A DNA stretch of 64,000 nt from a cyanobacterium endosymbiont of Epithemia clementina EcSB (GCF_029919255.1 NZ_CP123991.1:2826434-2890433), one strand, 5' to 3'; shown: positions 1-10,599, counted from the stretch's first letter. Notes: a model not told the origin generated them from the letters alone. Made by a program: numbers and translations.

Positions 1-151
1 CTGTACACTATTATTAGGAAATCTATCTCTAAAATCTCAAGTAATTTAATTGATAAATAACTCATTGATTTTATTAAAACTACGCTTGATCTTGTGTTAA
101 AAGATTACAACTTTCAACTCTGGAGATTCTGACCTTTTATTGTGTTAAGCT

Positions 152-170
152 AGGCGGGTATTGCCCACCT
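152..170 (-). terminator. Short hairpin just past carB
   Basis: Read on the minus strand, a 7-bp GC-rich stem (one G-T pair) with a CAATA loop lies 8 bases past the carB stop codon. No clear T-run follows, so it is a weak candidate terminator. Confidence 0.4.
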
Positions 171-177
171 GATAATT

Positions 178-3100
178 TTAAAAAAAATAGTCCTGTAACG
201 CCTTAACTTCTAGAGGTTGAGTTTGTAAAGCTCGAATAGCTGCAACAGTTGCTTTTGCCCCTGCTATTGTTGTAATAACAGGTAATTTATAATCCAAAGC
301 AGTACGACGAATTAAGCGACCATCCACCTGAGATTCTTCACCACTGGGAGTATTGATAATAAATTGAATCTGCTTATTTTTAATCCAATCTATTATATGA
401 GGACGACCTTCATGGAGTTTAAAAACAACTTCTACATCTTCAATTCCATTATCGGATAATACTTTTTGAGTCCCTGAAGTTGCGACAATTTTAAATCCTA
501 AAGAAACTAGGTCTTTAACAACTGAAACCGTTGAAAGTTTATCTCGATTACTCATGGAAACAAATACCGTTCCGGTCGTAGCTAAGTCAACTCCAGCAGC
601 AATTTCTGCTTTAGCAAAAGCTTTTCCAAAGTCATCATCTATTCCCATTACTTCCCCAGTAGAACGCATTTCTGGTCCTAATAACGTATCAGTTTCTGGG
701 AATTTTTGGAAAGGTAAAACTACTTCTTTAACAGCGATATGACGTGGAACAAGTTCCTCAGTTATTTTTAACTCTTTTAAAGTTCTTCCTGACATAAGTA
801 AAGAGGCAATTTTAGCTAAAGGTCGTCCTGTTGCTTTAGACACATAGGGGACGGTGCGAGATGCACGAAGATTTGCTTCTAAAATGTAAACAGTTTCCCC
901 TTGAATAGCATATTGAATGTTCATTAACCCGATAACTTTCAATCTATTTGCTAAGTGAGTTGTCCAAGTTCTAATAGTATCAATAACTGTGGCTGAAAGG
1001 GTGGTAAAAGGAAGAGAACAAGCCGAGTCTCCAGAGTGCACACCTGCATGTTCAATGTGTTCCATAATGCCGCCAATAACCACGTTTCCGGTTATATCAC
1101 ACAAAGCATCAACATCAACTTCGATCGCATTTTCAAGAAACTTATCAATTAGAATAGGATGGTTAGGTTCCACCTGTACAGCGTATGTCATGTAACGTTC
1201 TAATTCTTCATCAGAATAGACAATTTCCATGGCTCTTCCTCCCAACACATAGGAAGGACGTACAACGACAGGATAACCAATACGAGAAGAAATAACTAAC
1301 GATTCTTCATAACTGCGAGAAATTCCGTTAGGGGGTTGTCTAATGTCAATATCATGTAATATCTTTTCAAAGCGTTCCCGATCTTCTGCAGTATCGATCG
1401 CGTCGGGAGAAGTTCCCCAAATTTTAGTTTGGACAGGGCACTCGGGACTATCGAGGTATGCCTGCAAGGGAACTGCTAATTTCAAGGGAGTTTGACCCCC
1501 AAATTGGAGAATGATTCCCACAGGGTTCTCAGTTTCGATAACGTTCAAGATATCTTCTTTAGTTAGGGGTTCGAAATACAACCTATCGCTTGTATCGTAA
1601 TCGGTGGAAACGGTTTCAGGGTTAGAATTCACCATAATGGTTTCAAACCCTGCATCGCTGAGGGAAAAGGATGCATGACAGCAACAATAGTCAAATTCAA
1701 TTCCTTGTCCAATACGGTTAGGACCTGCCCCTAAGATCATGACTTTCTGTTTCTCAGTAGGAGTTACTTCTGTTTCTGAAGGTTCATAAGTGGAATAGAA
1801 ATAGGGAGTAAAGGCTTCAAATTCTGTCGCGCAAGTATCTACAACCTTGTAGACCGGAATGATGCCCAAACTCTTGCGATAGCTTCTGACCTCATCTTCA
1901 TTAGTTTTCGTTGCAAAAGCAATTTGGTAATCGCTAAACCCTTGTTGTTTAATTAACCGCATTTTTTGGATCGTAATGTCAGTTAAGAGAGTTTGTTTGA
2001 GGAATTTTTCGCTTTCACTGAGTTCTTCTAACTTATCCAAAAACCAGATGTCAATGGCAGTCAATTCGTGAATTTCGTCTACGGTCATCCCCAGTTGCAA
2101 CGCATGATATATACTATAAACACGGTCAGGGTTGGGAGTTCGTAGATTGGCGCAAACTTGGGATAGAGTGGGTAAGGTTTCTTTTCGGTCGCAACCGAAG
2201 CCATGTCGTCCTGTCTCTAGAGAGCGTAAGGCTTTTTGAAAAGACTCTTGAAAAGTTCTTCCTATAGCCATTACTTCTCCTACAGACTTCATTTGGGTAG
2301 TTAGAATGGGTGGGGAACCATGGAATTTTTCAAATGCAAAACGGGGTATTTTCGTTACCACATAGTCAATACTCGGTTCAAAAGATGCGGGAGTTTGTTT
2401 GGTGATGTCGTTGTTGATCTCATTGAGAGTATACCCCACTGCTAGTTTAGCGGCAATTTTAGCGATGGGAAACCCTGTTGCTTTTGATGCTAATGCAGAT
2501 GATCGTGATACACGGGGATTCATTTCAATGACAATCACATCTCCATTGACAGGGTTAACAGAAAATTGAATATTAGACCCTCCCGTTTCTACGCCAATTT
2601 GGCGGATAATTGCTTGAGAATAATCTCTTAGCCGTTGATATTCTTTATCAGTTAACGTCTGTGCTGGTGCTACTGTTATAGAGTCCCCTGTATGAATTCC
2701 CATGGGGTCAAAGTTTTCGATTGAACAGATAATGACCACATTATCAGCTAAGTCCCGCATTACTTCCAATTCATATTCTTTCCATCCTAATAAAGATTTT
2801 TCGATTAAAATTTGAGACACAGGAGACGTTTCAATCCCAAATTGTACCATTGCTTCAAATTCTTCTTGGTTATAAGCAATACCTCCTCCCGTTCCTCCAA
2901 GAGTGAATGCAGGACGTATTATCAAGGGATAAGGTCCAATTTCTTGACCAATTACCTGTGCTTGTTTGAGGGTACTGGCAACACCCGAAGGACAAACAGG
3001 AACTCCAATTTTAGCCATCGCTTTTTTAAATAATTCCCGATCTTCTGCCATTTCAATAGCTGACAGTTTCGCACCGATCAACTCCACATTATACATATCC

Positions 3101-3423
3101 AAAACTCCAGTTTTGGCTAAAGACACCGTCACATTAAGAGCAGTTTGACCTCCCATTGTCGGTAACAACGCATCAGGACGTTCTTTGGCAATGACTTTTT
3201 CTACCATATCGGGGGTTAGGGGTTCTATATAAGTCCGGTCAGCCATTTCAGGATCAGTCATAATGGATGCTGGGTTGGAGTTGACTAAGACAATTTCATA
3301 TCCTTCTTCTCGCAATGCTTTACAAGCTTGAGTACCAGAATAGTCGAATTCGCAAGCTTGTCCGATAACGATGGGGCCTGCACCTAAAATCAAGATTTTT
3401 TTTAAGTCGTTGCGACGTGGCAT
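178..3423 (-). CDS. carB: Carbamoyl-phosphate synthase large subunit
   Basis: This cytoplasmic enzyme makes carbamoyl phosphate from bicarbonate, ATP and glutamine-derived ammonia for pyrimidine and arginine synthesis, in complex with CarA. The protein is about 1,081 residues, close to the family's usual length of about 1,070. Both homologous ATP-grasp halves are visible: the first opens with [19 protein letters not shown] and the second with [17 protein letters not shown]. The C-terminal 130 or so residues form an MGS-type allosteric domain (ATSGTQKVL, then INTPSG). I place the start at the ATG of MPRRNDLKK, 20 codons inside the longest frame, because the family begins MPKRTD-like and the upstream codons match nothing. 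carA is not adjacent. The gene is intact, with no near neighbour on its strand. Identification is secure. Confidence 0.97.
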   Translation of the reverse strand: MPRRNDLKKILILGAGPIVIGQACEFDYSGTQACKALREEGYEIVLVNSNPASIMTDPEMADRTYIEPLTPDMVEKVIAKERPDALLPTMGGQTALNVTVSLAKTGVLDMYNVELIGAKLSAIEMAEDRELFKKAMAKIGVPVCPSGVASTLKQAQVIGQEIGPYPLIIRPAFTLGGTGGGIAYNQEEFEAMVQFGIETSPVSQILIEKSLLGWKEYELEVMRDLADNVVIICSIENFDPMGIHTGDSITVAPAQTLTDKEYQRLRDYSQAIIRQIGVETGGSNIQFSVNPVNGDVIVIEMNPRVSRSSALASKATGFPIAKIAAKLAVGYTLNEINNDITKQTPASFEPSIDYVVTKIPRFAFEKFHGSPPILTTQMKSVGEVMAIGRTFQESFQKALRSLETGRHGFGCDRKETLPTLSQVCANLRTPNPDRVYSIYHALQLGMTVDEIHELTAIDIWFLDKLEELSESEKFLKQTLLTDITIQKMRLIKQQGFSDYQIAFATKTNEDEVRSYRKSLGIIPVYKVVDTCATEFEAFTPYFYSTYEPSETEVTPTEKQKVMILGAGPNRIGQGIEFDYCCCHASFSLSDAGFETIMVNSNPETVSTDYDTSDRLYFEPLTKEDILNVIETENPVGIILQFGGQTPLKLAVPLQAYLDSPECPVQTKIWGTSPDAIDTAEDRERFEKILHDIDIRQPPNGISRSYEESLVISSRIGYPVVVRPSYVLGGRAMEIVYSDEELERYMTYAVQVEPNHPILIDKFLENAIEVDVDALCDITGNVVIGGIMEHIEHAGVHSGDSACSLPFTTLSATVIDTIRTWTTHLANRLKVIGLMNIQYAIQGETVYILEANLRASRTVPYVSKATGRPLAKIASLLMSGRTLKELKITEELVPRHIAVKEVVLPFQKFPETDTLLGPEMRSTGEVMGIDDDFGKAFAKAEIAAGVDLATTGTVFVSMSNRDKLSTVSVVKDLVSLGFKIVATSGTQKVLSDNGIEDVEVVFKLHEGRPHIIDWIKNKQIQFIINTPSGEESQVDGRLIRRTALDYKLPVITTIAGAKATVAAIRALQTQPLEVKALQDYFF

Positions 3424-4241
3424 AAGCGTTTTTGTAGAGTAGATAGAATAAACCGAAGTTATTGTATCTACTGTCTGTAGCATTTTATGTTTACCCTAAT
3501 CCTTTATTCAGGTTTAAGGGGTTTGGGAAAGGCAATAAGTAATAGGCACAAATCAAGATTTTCTTGGATTTTATATCATTATTTCTATTTAATTAACTAG
3601 ATATTAATGACAGATCTCTTAATTTCAGTTTTCTTTATGACTTCATTAGAAAGTTTGATGAATTTGAAAAAACAAAAAAAATATCTATTTCCGTCAGAAA
3701 TATACTTATTATAACTGGTTATTTATAAAGCAATTTTTTTATATATATGTTCATTTTAATAGGCGCTATTACATACCTATTAAAATAGGTTCATTATAAA
3801 CATGTTAGTTTCTGATACTTATTTTTAGTCTCTAATAGTTAGACTTAAATTTTATAAAAAAAGATTTTTTGAAATTCTTAAAAGACTATTTTTTTATTTT
3901 TAAAATAGTCTTTTAAGAACTAAGAAATAACTTTTTTATGTCAGTTTATAAAATAGTTATTGCCACTTATAAATATAATTACTTATCGTAAGTGTACAAT
4001 TACATTGCGTCCTTCTCCCTAACTTTGATAATCTTCACTTCAAATTTCTTGACTAGAAGAAAATTCAGGTAGTATTCATGCTCAATATTTTTGTTGAGTT
4101 TCATTGACTATCTTGATTTTCTATTTTCCCTCGCTCGAACACTTCTGGGAGTTATTCAAACAATTCCAAAAACCCGATCCCCTAAACCCCTCAAAATTTG
4201 ATAATCTAAACTAATACTTATAGGGAACGGGATACAAATTC
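3424..4241. other. Spacer between divergent carB and guaB3
   Basis: About 0.8 kb of AT-rich sequence holding the 5' regions of both divergent genes. I see no coding remnant. The only structured feature is the perfect hairpin listed separately at 3875-3919. Confidence 0.6.
3875..3919. repeat. Perfect 18-bp inverted repeat, 9-nt loop
   Basis: Arms 3875-3892 and 3902-3919 are exact reverse complements. The stem is AT-rich and the loop is T-rich. It belongs to the set of long unique hairpins scattered through this window. It sits between two divergent genes, where no terminator is expected. Confidence 0.8.
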
Positions 4242-5405
4242 GTGGATATAGTGATAGGTCGAGGTAAAGTTGCCCGACGAGCCTACGGGATAGATGAAAT
4301 TGCTCTTGCTCCTGGGAACCGGACTTTAGATCCGAGTCTAGCACAGACTAACTGGACTGTTGGTGGCATTGAAAGAAACATACCCATTATCGCCAGTGCA
4401 ATGGATGGCGTCGTTGATGTCAAAATGGCGGTATTGCTATCCGAATTAGGAGCTATGGGAGTTCTCAACTTAGAAGGGATACAAACTCGTTATGAAGATC
4501 CTAATCCTATTCTTGATCGCATTGCATCAGTCGGGAAATCAGAATTTGTGGGGTTAATGCAAGAACTATATGCTAAATCTATCGAACCGGAATTGATTAA
4601 GGGGCGTATCACTGATATAAAAGACCACGGAGGCATTGCAGCAGTAAGTCTGACTCCAGCGGGAGCTTCTCAATATGGTCAAATTGTGGCCGAAGCAGGA
4701 GCAGATTTATTGTTTGTTCAAGCGACGGTGGTTTCTACCTCCCACTTTTCCCCTGAATCTATAAGTTCCCTGAACTTAAGACAATTTTGCCACGAAATGC
4801 CTATGCCGGTGGTTTTGGGCAACTGTGTCACCTACGAAGTCGCACTAAGTCTGATGAAAGCTGGGGCAGCTAGTGTCTTAGTAGGCATAGGTCCTGGGGC
4901 TGCTTGTACCTCCCGTGGTGTGTTAGGAGTAGGAGTTCCTCAAGCAACTGCTGTAGCTGACTGTGCCGCGGCACGCGATGAGTATTACCAAGAAACTGGA
5001 CACTATATCCCTGTAATTGCCGATGGGGGTGTTGTTACAGGGGGAGATATTTGTAAATGTGTTGCCTGTGGAGCTGATGCGGTGATGATTGGATCCCCAA
5101 TTGCTCGGTCTATAGAAGCCCCTGGACGGGGATATCATTGGGGTATGGCGACTCCTTCTCCAGTATTACCCAGGGGAACCCGGATCAATGTAGGAACCAC
5201 TGGAACAATCAAGGAAATTCTCACCGGACCAGCTCGGTTAGACGATGGAACCCATAACTTATTAGGTGCACTCAAAACCAGTATGGGAACTTTAGGAGCA
5301 AAAACTATCAAAGATATGCAACAAGTTGAAGTTGTCATTGCACCGTCTTTATTAACGGAAGGAAAAGTGTACCAAAAAGCTCAACAGTTAGGTATGGGTA
5401 AGTAA
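4242..5405 (+). CDS. guaB3: GuaB3-type IMP dehydrogenase
   Basis: A purine-pathway enzyme of the IMP dehydrogenase/GMP reductase superfamily, 387 residues, with no CBS pair between the barrel halves. That architecture defines the GuaB3 group found in cyanobacteria and actinobacteria; the cyanobacterial member is reported to oxidise IMP to XMP. The phosphate-binding and catalytic loop reads GIGPGAACTSRG, with the likely catalytic cysteine at about residue 222. A second phosphate-binding stretch is IADGGVVTGGDICK near residue 260. The start is GTG at 4242, preceded by a weak TAGGGA. The N-terminus (MDIVIGRGKVARRAYG) matches the usual start of the group. It stands alone in its orientation. Synechocystis has a protein of the same length. 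No defect is visible. Confidence 0.93.
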   Translation: MDIVIGRGKVARRAYGIDEIALAPGNRTLDPSLAQTNWTVGGIERNIPIIASAMDGVVDVKMAVLLSELGAMGVLNLEGIQTRYEDPNPILDRIASVGKSEFVGLMQELYAKSIEPELIKGRITDIKDHGGIAAVSLTPAGASQYGQIVAEAGADLLFVQATVVSTSHFSPESISSLNLRQFCHEMPMPVVLGNCVTYEVALSLMKAGAASVLVGIGPGAACTSRGVLGVGVPQATAVADCAAARDEYYQETGHYIPVIADGGVVTGGDICKCVACGADAVMIGSPIARSIEAPGRGYHWGMATPSPVLPRGTRINVGTTGTIKEILTGPARLDDGTHNLLGALKTSMGTLGAKTIKDMQQVEVVIAPSLLTEGKVYQKAQQLGMGK

Positions 5406-5933
5406 TTGATCGCAACTCCCATGTTGGTAAAGCATACAGTTTTTGTTATGAGTAGCTTATGAGTTCAGAAAATTCTATCATTGATAGTTAGACATCACGG
5501 CTTTTCTAGACTAACTATGACAAAATTTTCATAAAAAGAGCTGAAATTCTTGTTCTGCGAGATTTACAAGATTCTGAAAATTTGATTTTGATAAAAATCA
5601 AGTTTTTGTAATAATAGAGTATATTCAAAATAACAGTTATTGAAGTTATTAGCTGTAAATTTATCAGATTTAGTCTAAAAAAGCTAAGATTACTAGTTGT
5701 TCAAGACAAAAAAAACTGGCGATCCTTCTCGTGTTTGTACCTATTTCATCTTTTTTAGATGAATAGGACAATAAATCTTGTTAGAAAAATACATTAACTG
5801 GTTTTGTTAAGTATTTTGAACCTTGAATTAAACTAAACTTTAGCTTGCTTAGACTTTTTACTCTTCACCTTTAGTATGACGCTTGGTACAATAAGATTAG
5901 CGGATGATAGCCACGGATAGGAGGCCTGACACG
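5406..5933. other. Spacer carrying a foldback repeat
   Basis: About 0.5 kb without a gene. Most of it is occupied by copy A of the foldback element (5499-5685). A TACAAT hexamer near 5887 could serve as a -10 box for the DUF177 gene. Nothing else is recognisable. Confidence 0.5.
5499..5685. mobile_element. MITE-like foldback element, copy A
   Basis: About 187 bp bounded by imperfect inverted ends: GGCTTTTCTAGACTA on the left, and on the right a stretch whose complement is AGCTTTTTTAGACTA. The interior matches copy C read in reverse complement (GAGCTGAAATTCTTGTTCTG against AAGCTAAAATTCTTACTTTG). The right end matches the partial copy at 31270. It has no coding capacity, so it is a probable non-autonomous element. 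Confidence 0.65.
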
Positions 5934-6437
5934 ATGCAATCCCTCTACATTCCTCATTTACTTCAACGCACAGAGAGAACCCAAAATATTCTTATTGATG
6001 ATTTTATCCCTGGCTTGGATACTTTGATGCCTTTTCGTGGGACCCTGAGCATTCGTCATGGGGGAACATTCCTAGATATAAAAGTAAAAGGGGAAACTAT
6101 TGTTACGTTGATCTGCGATCGCTGCTTGCAACAATACAATCATCGTATTATTGTAGATACTTCGGAAATTGTCTGGCTCGATAAAAACCTAAGTTTGTCT
6201 GACATTCCCCAAGAAAGAGAAGTTTCTTTGGAGGATTTATCGGAAACCCTTTCTCCTGATGGACATTTTAATTCTGAAACCTGGCTTTATGAACAATTAT
6301 CATTGGCAATGCCTTTTAGACGGTTATGTGGAAAGAATTGTCAGCAACCTGTTGTTTCTGATTGTGTTGAAAATCTGTCCCCCATTGATAATCGTTGGGC
6401 TTCGTTAGAGTGTTTAAAACAAAAGTTTTCACAATGA
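5934..6437 (+). CDS. DUF177 (YceD-like) protein
   Basis: A 167-residue member of the DUF177/YceD family. The family is linked by genetics to 23S rRNA and ribosome biogenesis in bacteria and plastids, but its biochemical role is not settled. A CDRCLQQY knuckle lies in the middle, and a second cysteine pair (CGKNC) lies near residue 135. I chose the ATG at 5934 over an in-frame upstream codon at 5904 because a strong GGAGG at 5920-5924 sits 9 bases before it. A HIP1 octamer lies inside at 6115-6122. In many bacteria this gene precedes rpmF, but no L32 gene follows here. A long hairpin begins about 130 bp after the stop. Confidence 0.82.
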   Translation: MQSLYIPHLLQRTERTQNILIDDFIPGLDTLMPFRGTLSIRHGGTFLDIKVKGETIVTLICDRCLQQYNHRIIVDTSEIVWLDKNLSLSDIPQEREVSLEDLSETLSPDGHFNSETWLYEQLSLAMPFRRLCGKNCQQPVVSDCVENLSPIDNRWASLECLKQKFSQ

Positions 6438-6570
6438 TAGTGGAGTTATAGTAAATAGTAGAACAGTAGACAACTGGGATTATCCAACACTGTTAACATC
6501 TGACTTGCTGGAGTCTATTCTTAACTTATTTTATAGCACTAGGTATTTATGTTAGGGCGACTTATAATCT

Positions 6571-6636
6571 CTTCCACTGTTCTCACAACAAGATTGTTTA
6601 TTCTTGATTCTACAATTTGTTAGAGAACAGTGGAAG
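6571..6636 (+). repeat. 14-bp stem with internal secondary stem
   Basis: The outer arms 6571-6584 and 6623-6636 are exact complements (CTTCCACTGTTCTC). Inside them a further partial stem (AACAA...TTGTT) extends the helix around a short loop. The unit is about 66 nt and is more GC-rich than its surroundings. It could end the DUF177 transcript or be a small structured RNA. The sequence cannot decide between these. Confidence 0.5.
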
Positions 6637-6944
6637 GCATCCTCAAACTATTCCGATAAGAGAGTCTATAACTAGACTATTTTTTCTTTAAAACATATCA
6701 TAGTATTTATAGAGAAGATAGCCATAATTGGGGATACTCACAGTGGTGAAATAACTAAAATACAGGAATATATTTGACTACAATGTTTCAGAAATATTCT
6801 AATTTAATCGAAATAAAAAGTCTGTAAAATCTAACTTTATTAGCCAATTCTAGAGCAATATAGATCAAGAAAAAATATCTGAAAACTCACTTGAATTACT
6901 GTAGTGATCGAGCCATGATTTAAACGGCTGGGATAAACATGGCA

Positions 6945-6973
6945 TTTATGGATGCTATTTTTGCATCCATAAA
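6945..6973. repeat. 11-bp hairpin before a dead aminotransferase
   Basis: Arms TTTATGGATGC and GCATCCATAAA flank a 7-nt T-rich loop (TATTTTT). Its function is unknown. Confidence 0.55.
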
Positions 6974-7003
6974 ACCCGGAAAGGCATATTGAGAACAAAA
7001 TTC

Positions 7004-7559
7004 GGACAGTTATTACTATTTACTCTAACAACTTTAGCAGGGACAGTTTATCACAAGTCAGTCTTGAGAAAAAATAATCAAGTTAAAACAGAGGACTTTA
7101 TTATTTTTTTGATGAAGCCTATGAATATTTTAGCTACAATAAGGTTAAGTATTTTTCCCCTCGGTCAATTTTTGGCAGGAGTCAAAAAGTCCAGGACACA
7201 ATTTTCATTTGTCTACCTATTATTTTTCAATATGTCACATTAGGCGCTTTAACTATGGGTAAAAGCTGTTGTTAGCAGCATTGACCACAGATTGCTCATA
7301 TCAGAGAGTTTTTGCTTGCCTCTCTTAAGAGTACTGGGGATATCTACACTTCTATTTTCTCTGAGGGTTGTTTGATATTTTTACGAAAATTAATACCGAT
7401 ATGAAAGATTTTAATTCAGTTAAAAAGTTAATTGAAACATCTCAAGTTGTTGTCCTTTCTAGCAAAACTTTTGGGAGAATTAATGAATGTTATTTTCGAG
7501 TTGCTTACGGTCTTTTGCGGCCAGCAATGGCAAAAGAGGGAATTGAAGGATTAAAATAA
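7004..7559 (+). pseudogene. Class I PLP aminotransferase remnant
   Basis: Reading across frames recovers the second half of a class I/II aminotransferase. From about 7004 comes IRTVITIYSNN, in the place of the family's VTVSPNNPTG. Then comes DEAYEYFSYNKVKYFSP from about 7111, in the place of the conserved DEAYEYF-type aspartate block. From 7368 an open frame gives VKKLIETSQVVVLSSKTFG and NECYFRVAYGLLRPAMAKEG. At least two frameshifts and several stops separate these pieces. The N-terminal half and the PLP lysine region are not recognisable. The two short open frames here (6989-7243 and 7368-7559) are therefore not independent genes. The substrate of the ancestral enzyme cannot be read. Confidence 0.75.
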
Positions 7560-7597
7560 AAATCAAGACAGATTATATTATTAATTCGGAAGTGGGT

Positions 7598-8203
7598 TTA
7601 ACTGATTGGTCCCAAATATTTGCGCAAATAGGGAGAAAACACCTCATAAATTAGAGTTAAAGGTTTGCGATCATGCCAAAATAAATAATGTCTGCCCCAA
7701 AAAGGGCCTTTTTCTCCAAACGCCTCTTCTAAAGCAGAGGAATTGCCATGATAAATCCCTTGAATATCACGGTATAATCCCGTATATAACTGTGAAAGGC
7801 TCTCCCAAATGGGTAAGGAGCGATTCTCTAAATATTTGTCTATGTGATTGGCATTCCACCAAGAAGCAGCATAGGCTAATCTTTGTCCTGATGCTGTTCG
7901 TAGCCAAACCTGTCGTCGAAGACGAGGTTCGAGGACACTTTCAATCTGCGCCGGCGCGCCATCTTTATTCTTATCAATTGAAGATAGGTCAATGAGATCA
8001 ACTTCTGTGTTTTCTGTCGTAAGTAGTTTTAAATGACGAGTTGGAGAACCATCCCCTAACAACAGAATTTGCCATGCAGGAGACAATTGATGATGAGGAA
8101 GTCCCTGTTTGACTTGTTCTTCACCACCTTCCCAAATAATGTCAAGAGCGTGCCACTGATGAGTTGATGTTGTGTTGTTATCAGAGTTCAAAATTGCTGT
8201 CAC
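7598..8203 (-). CDS. Chorismate lyase (DUF98 family)
   Basis: A 201-residue soluble protein resembling the cyanobacterial chorismate pyruvate-lyase, which releases pyruvate from chorismate to give 4-hydroxybenzoate, the ring precursor of plastoquinone. Typical stretches are LSPAWQILLLGDGSPTRHL near residue 40, a basic LEPRLRRQVWL segment, and ASWWNANHIDKYL. The length matches the family. It is divergent from truB with 66 bp between starts, so the two probably share a promoter region. The frame is intact. Its retention implies a quinone ring is still made, even though nearby sensory genes have decayed. The family is fairly sure; the activity is by homology only. Confidence 0.8.
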   Translation of the reverse strand: MTAILNSDNNTTSTHQWHALDIIWEGGEEQVKQGLPHHQLSPAWQILLLGDGSPTRHLKLLTTENTEVDLIDLSSIDKNKDGAPAQIESVLEPRLRRQVWLRTASGQRLAYAASWWNANHIDKYLENRSLPIWESLSQLYTGLYRDIQGIYHGNSSALEEAFGEKGPFWGRHYLFWHDRKPLTLIYEVFSPYLRKYLGPIS

Positions 8204-8269
8204 TGGTTCTAAAAAAGACTTTATAACTTCTAAGGTTATAATAACAAAACTAAACCTTTGTAGGAGCGA

Positions 8270-9166
8270 ATGTTTGGATTTATCGCCTTAAATAAACCAT
8301 CAGAAATTACATCTCATGATTGTGTAGCCAGAGTTAGAAAAATTCTTAAACTCAGAAAAGTTGGTCACGGTGGAACCCTGGATCCTTTAGCAACGGGAGT
8401 TCTACCTATTGCTGTGGGGAAAGCTACTCGTTTATTGCAATTTCTACCTGAGAACAAAGCTTACCGTGCCCTGATCCGCCTAGGAATGCAGACAACCACT
8501 GATGACCTCCAAGGAGAGGTAGTTAAGTCCCAATCTGCTTCGATGTTAACTTTAGAACAAGTTGAACCCCTACTGCATAAGTTTATTGGAACTATTCAAC
8601 AGACTCCCCCTATTTATAGTGCCATTCAACGTGATGGAAAACGGTTGTATGATTTAGCAAGACGAGGAAAACTGGTAGATATTCCGGCAAAAAAAATTTA
8701 TATTGAGCGAATTAACTTAGTTGGTTGGTATCCTGGGGAATTTCCCGAATTAGAAGTTGATATTACTTGTGGTCCAGGGACTTATATTCGAGCGATTGCC
8801 CGCGATTTGGGAACTATGCTTAACTTGGGGGGAACTTTGGCTAGGTTAACTCGTACTGAAAGTTGTGGGATGAAGTTATCCGAAAGTATTACTTTAGGAC
8901 AATTAAAAACAGAGATTGAACAGGGAAGTTTTAGCTTAATTTCTTCAAATGTTGCCCTACAACATTTGAATCAAATATTTTTATCAGAAACAAACGGAAA
9001 ACGTTGGCTTCAAGGACAAAAAATTGTTCAAGATTTACCGCCATTATCTGTTTCTGGAATTGTTAGAGTATATCAAGAAGAAAACAAGTTATTAGGCATA
9101 GGAAATATTGTTAAATTCGATGATTATCAGATTTTGAGTCCTAAAGTTGTTATTTTAAATGAGTAA
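8270..9166 (+). CDS. truB: tRNA pseudouridine(55) synthase
   Basis: This enzyme isomerises uridine 55 in the T-loop of tRNAs. The catalytic motif GGTLDPLATGVLPI places the essential aspartate at residue 38. The N-terminus (GFIALNKPSEITSHDCV) and the later GTYIRAIARDLG and GGTLARLTRTESCG blocks are typical TruB landmarks. The protein is 298 residues, normal for the family, with a small C-terminal PUA-like part. The ATG at 8270 is preceded by AGGAG at 8262-8266. It is a single intact gene, divergent from the chorismate lyase. Confidence 0.95.
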   Translation: MFGFIALNKPSEITSHDCVARVRKILKLRKVGHGGTLDPLATGVLPIAVGKATRLLQFLPENKAYRALIRLGMQTTTDDLQGEVVKSQSASMLTLEQVEPLLHKFIGTIQQTPPIYSAIQRDGKRLYDLARRGKLVDIPAKKIYIERINLVGWYPGEFPELEVDITCGPGTYIRAIARDLGTMLNLGGTLARLTRTESCGMKLSESITLGQLKTEIEQGSFSLISSNVALQHLNQIFLSETNGKRWLQGQKIVQDLPPLSVSGIVRVYQEENKLLGIGNIVKFDDYQILSPKVVILNE

Positions 9167-9458
9167 GAAATTTTCAATTTATAAAACAGTTTCTATTTGA
9201 ATTAGTCTATAAGTTTAATTGACTATATGTTTAGTGAATTCTTAACTTTTAACGAAGATTTTAATAACTTACTTGAGTTGAAAATAAAGTAGAAAAGATA
9301 TTAGCTTTAATTAGGATAAATTCTACTTTTTTCCACTTAGTCCAAAAAATCGTTCGTTATTTGGGACTGACATTCCTTAATTGGGGAAGCTAGGATCGAA
9401 AGTATGGAGAATAAATTACTCTATTTATTAGACGGGAGTCGTAAGGAGATTTAACATC

Positions 9459-10175
9459 ATGTTTGACTTAAGTTATGGTACATCTGGAATAGCTACAGCA
9501 ATCTCGTTATTAATTGGAATAACGGCAGTAACTCCCATCTATCTCTTTAAACCGGCGGCAGCTCAACCGTTTTCTCTAGAAAACAATAATAATTCTGGTC
9601 CCATTTCTAATGATGTAGTAATTCCTCTGGGGACTCGAATTCCCCTCCGACACCAAGATGCTGAGAGAATTCTTGTTACCAACGAAGAAAGTCTTGATAT
9701 AACCCTTGAAACTGCAGCCAATATTAGGGATCGCTACGGTAATTTTTTGGTTCCAGTAGGTAGTAAGGTCATGGGCTTTATACAACCAGCTAATGGGGGA
9801 GCGCAGTTTGTTACACGAGAAATCATCATTTATAATCAACGGTATCCTCTTTATGCAAGTTCTGGTGTCGTGACTCGTACAGAAACTATTAATGAAGGTG
9901 CAAGTGTGGAGGAAATTTTAGGAGGAACTTTGGCAGGTTCTGCTGCTGCTGCTATTATTGCTGGAACGACAGGTGATCGCCGTATTGATGCTTTAGAAGT
10001 CTTGGCAGGTGCTGCGGTAGGGACCCTGGCCGGATGGGGCTTGCCAGAAGCTGGCCTTATTGGAGGGGGTGAAACTCAGGTTATCTCTATTGATCCTAAC
10101 CAAGATTTGGCTATTATTCTAGAATCGAATTTAACTTTAACAGGGAACAATAAGGGAAGTTATAGACGTTTTTAA
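9459..10175 (+). CDS. Exported protein with glycine-zipper segment
   Basis: The product is 238 residues, with an N-terminal hydrophobic signal segment and a likely cleavage after KPAAA at about residue 36. A beta-rich domain follows (VIPLGTRIPLRHQDAERI, then a DRYGNFLVPVGSKVMGFI block). After it comes a Gly/Ala-rich stretch (GGTLAGSAAAAIIAGTTG and AGAAVGTLAGWGLPEAG) that looks like a glycine zipper, able to insert in or lie on a membrane. It resembles conserved cyanobacterial exported proteins of unknown function. The ATG is preceded by AAGGAG at 9444-9449. No enzymatic motif is visible. Confidence 0.75.
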   Translation: MFDLSYGTSGIATAISLLIGITAVTPIYLFKPAAAQPFSLENNNNSGPISNDVVIPLGTRIPLRHQDAERILVTNEESLDITLETAANIRDRYGNFLVPVGSKVMGFIQPANGGAQFVTREIIIYNQRYPLYASSGVVTRTETINEGASVEEILGGTLAGSAAAAIIAGTTGDRRIDALEVLAGAAVGTLAGWGLPEAGLIGGGETQVISIDPNQDLAIILESNLTLTGNNKGSYRRF

Positions 10176-10599
10176 CACAAACTATTGTGAAGACTGAACT
10201 CAAATTATTTGTGTATTTCCTATATATTTTTAACGTCAGATGAGTTCGACAGAAAATTTTGGAGAAAAGGGGCAGTGGACATTCTATATGCTATGGTCCT
10301 TATGGATTGAAGTCCGATGCTATGGATATAAAATTTCTCCCGATATTGCAAAAACATTTTGTGTTCTAGATAACTATCTATCAAAGACTTGAACGGCATT
10401 TTAATTTTACTCCTAAATTGACATTATTGATTTGAAAAAAAGGTTTCATTTTCGTTTGAGTTTAGATAAATTTATGACCATTAAAATCACTTATTTCTGG
10501 TCAGCATATTGAACCTTTAAAGAATTTCATGAATTACAGATTTCCACCTTATAAGAAAGAATTTCCTGATCTCCTAAAATAGGGATGTTACTGTGCTGT
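10176..10599. other. Non-coding stretch before a dead IS982 copy
   Basis: No intact gene. A short coding-like patch on the plus strand near 10270-10365 (GQWTFYMLWSLW) ends at a stop and is not recognised. Some of the sequence after 10530 may be the far 5' part of the IS982 transposase that follows. Confidence 0.4.

Noticed and set aside
554..742. Short plus-strand open frames inside carB (554-742, 989-1195, 2812-3148)
   Set aside because: They lie antisense to a clearly intact carB and match no family; shadows of the real gene.
6989..7243. 84-codon frame as a separate protein
   Set aside because: Cross-frame reading shows it overlaps the aminotransferase remnant in the wrong frame.
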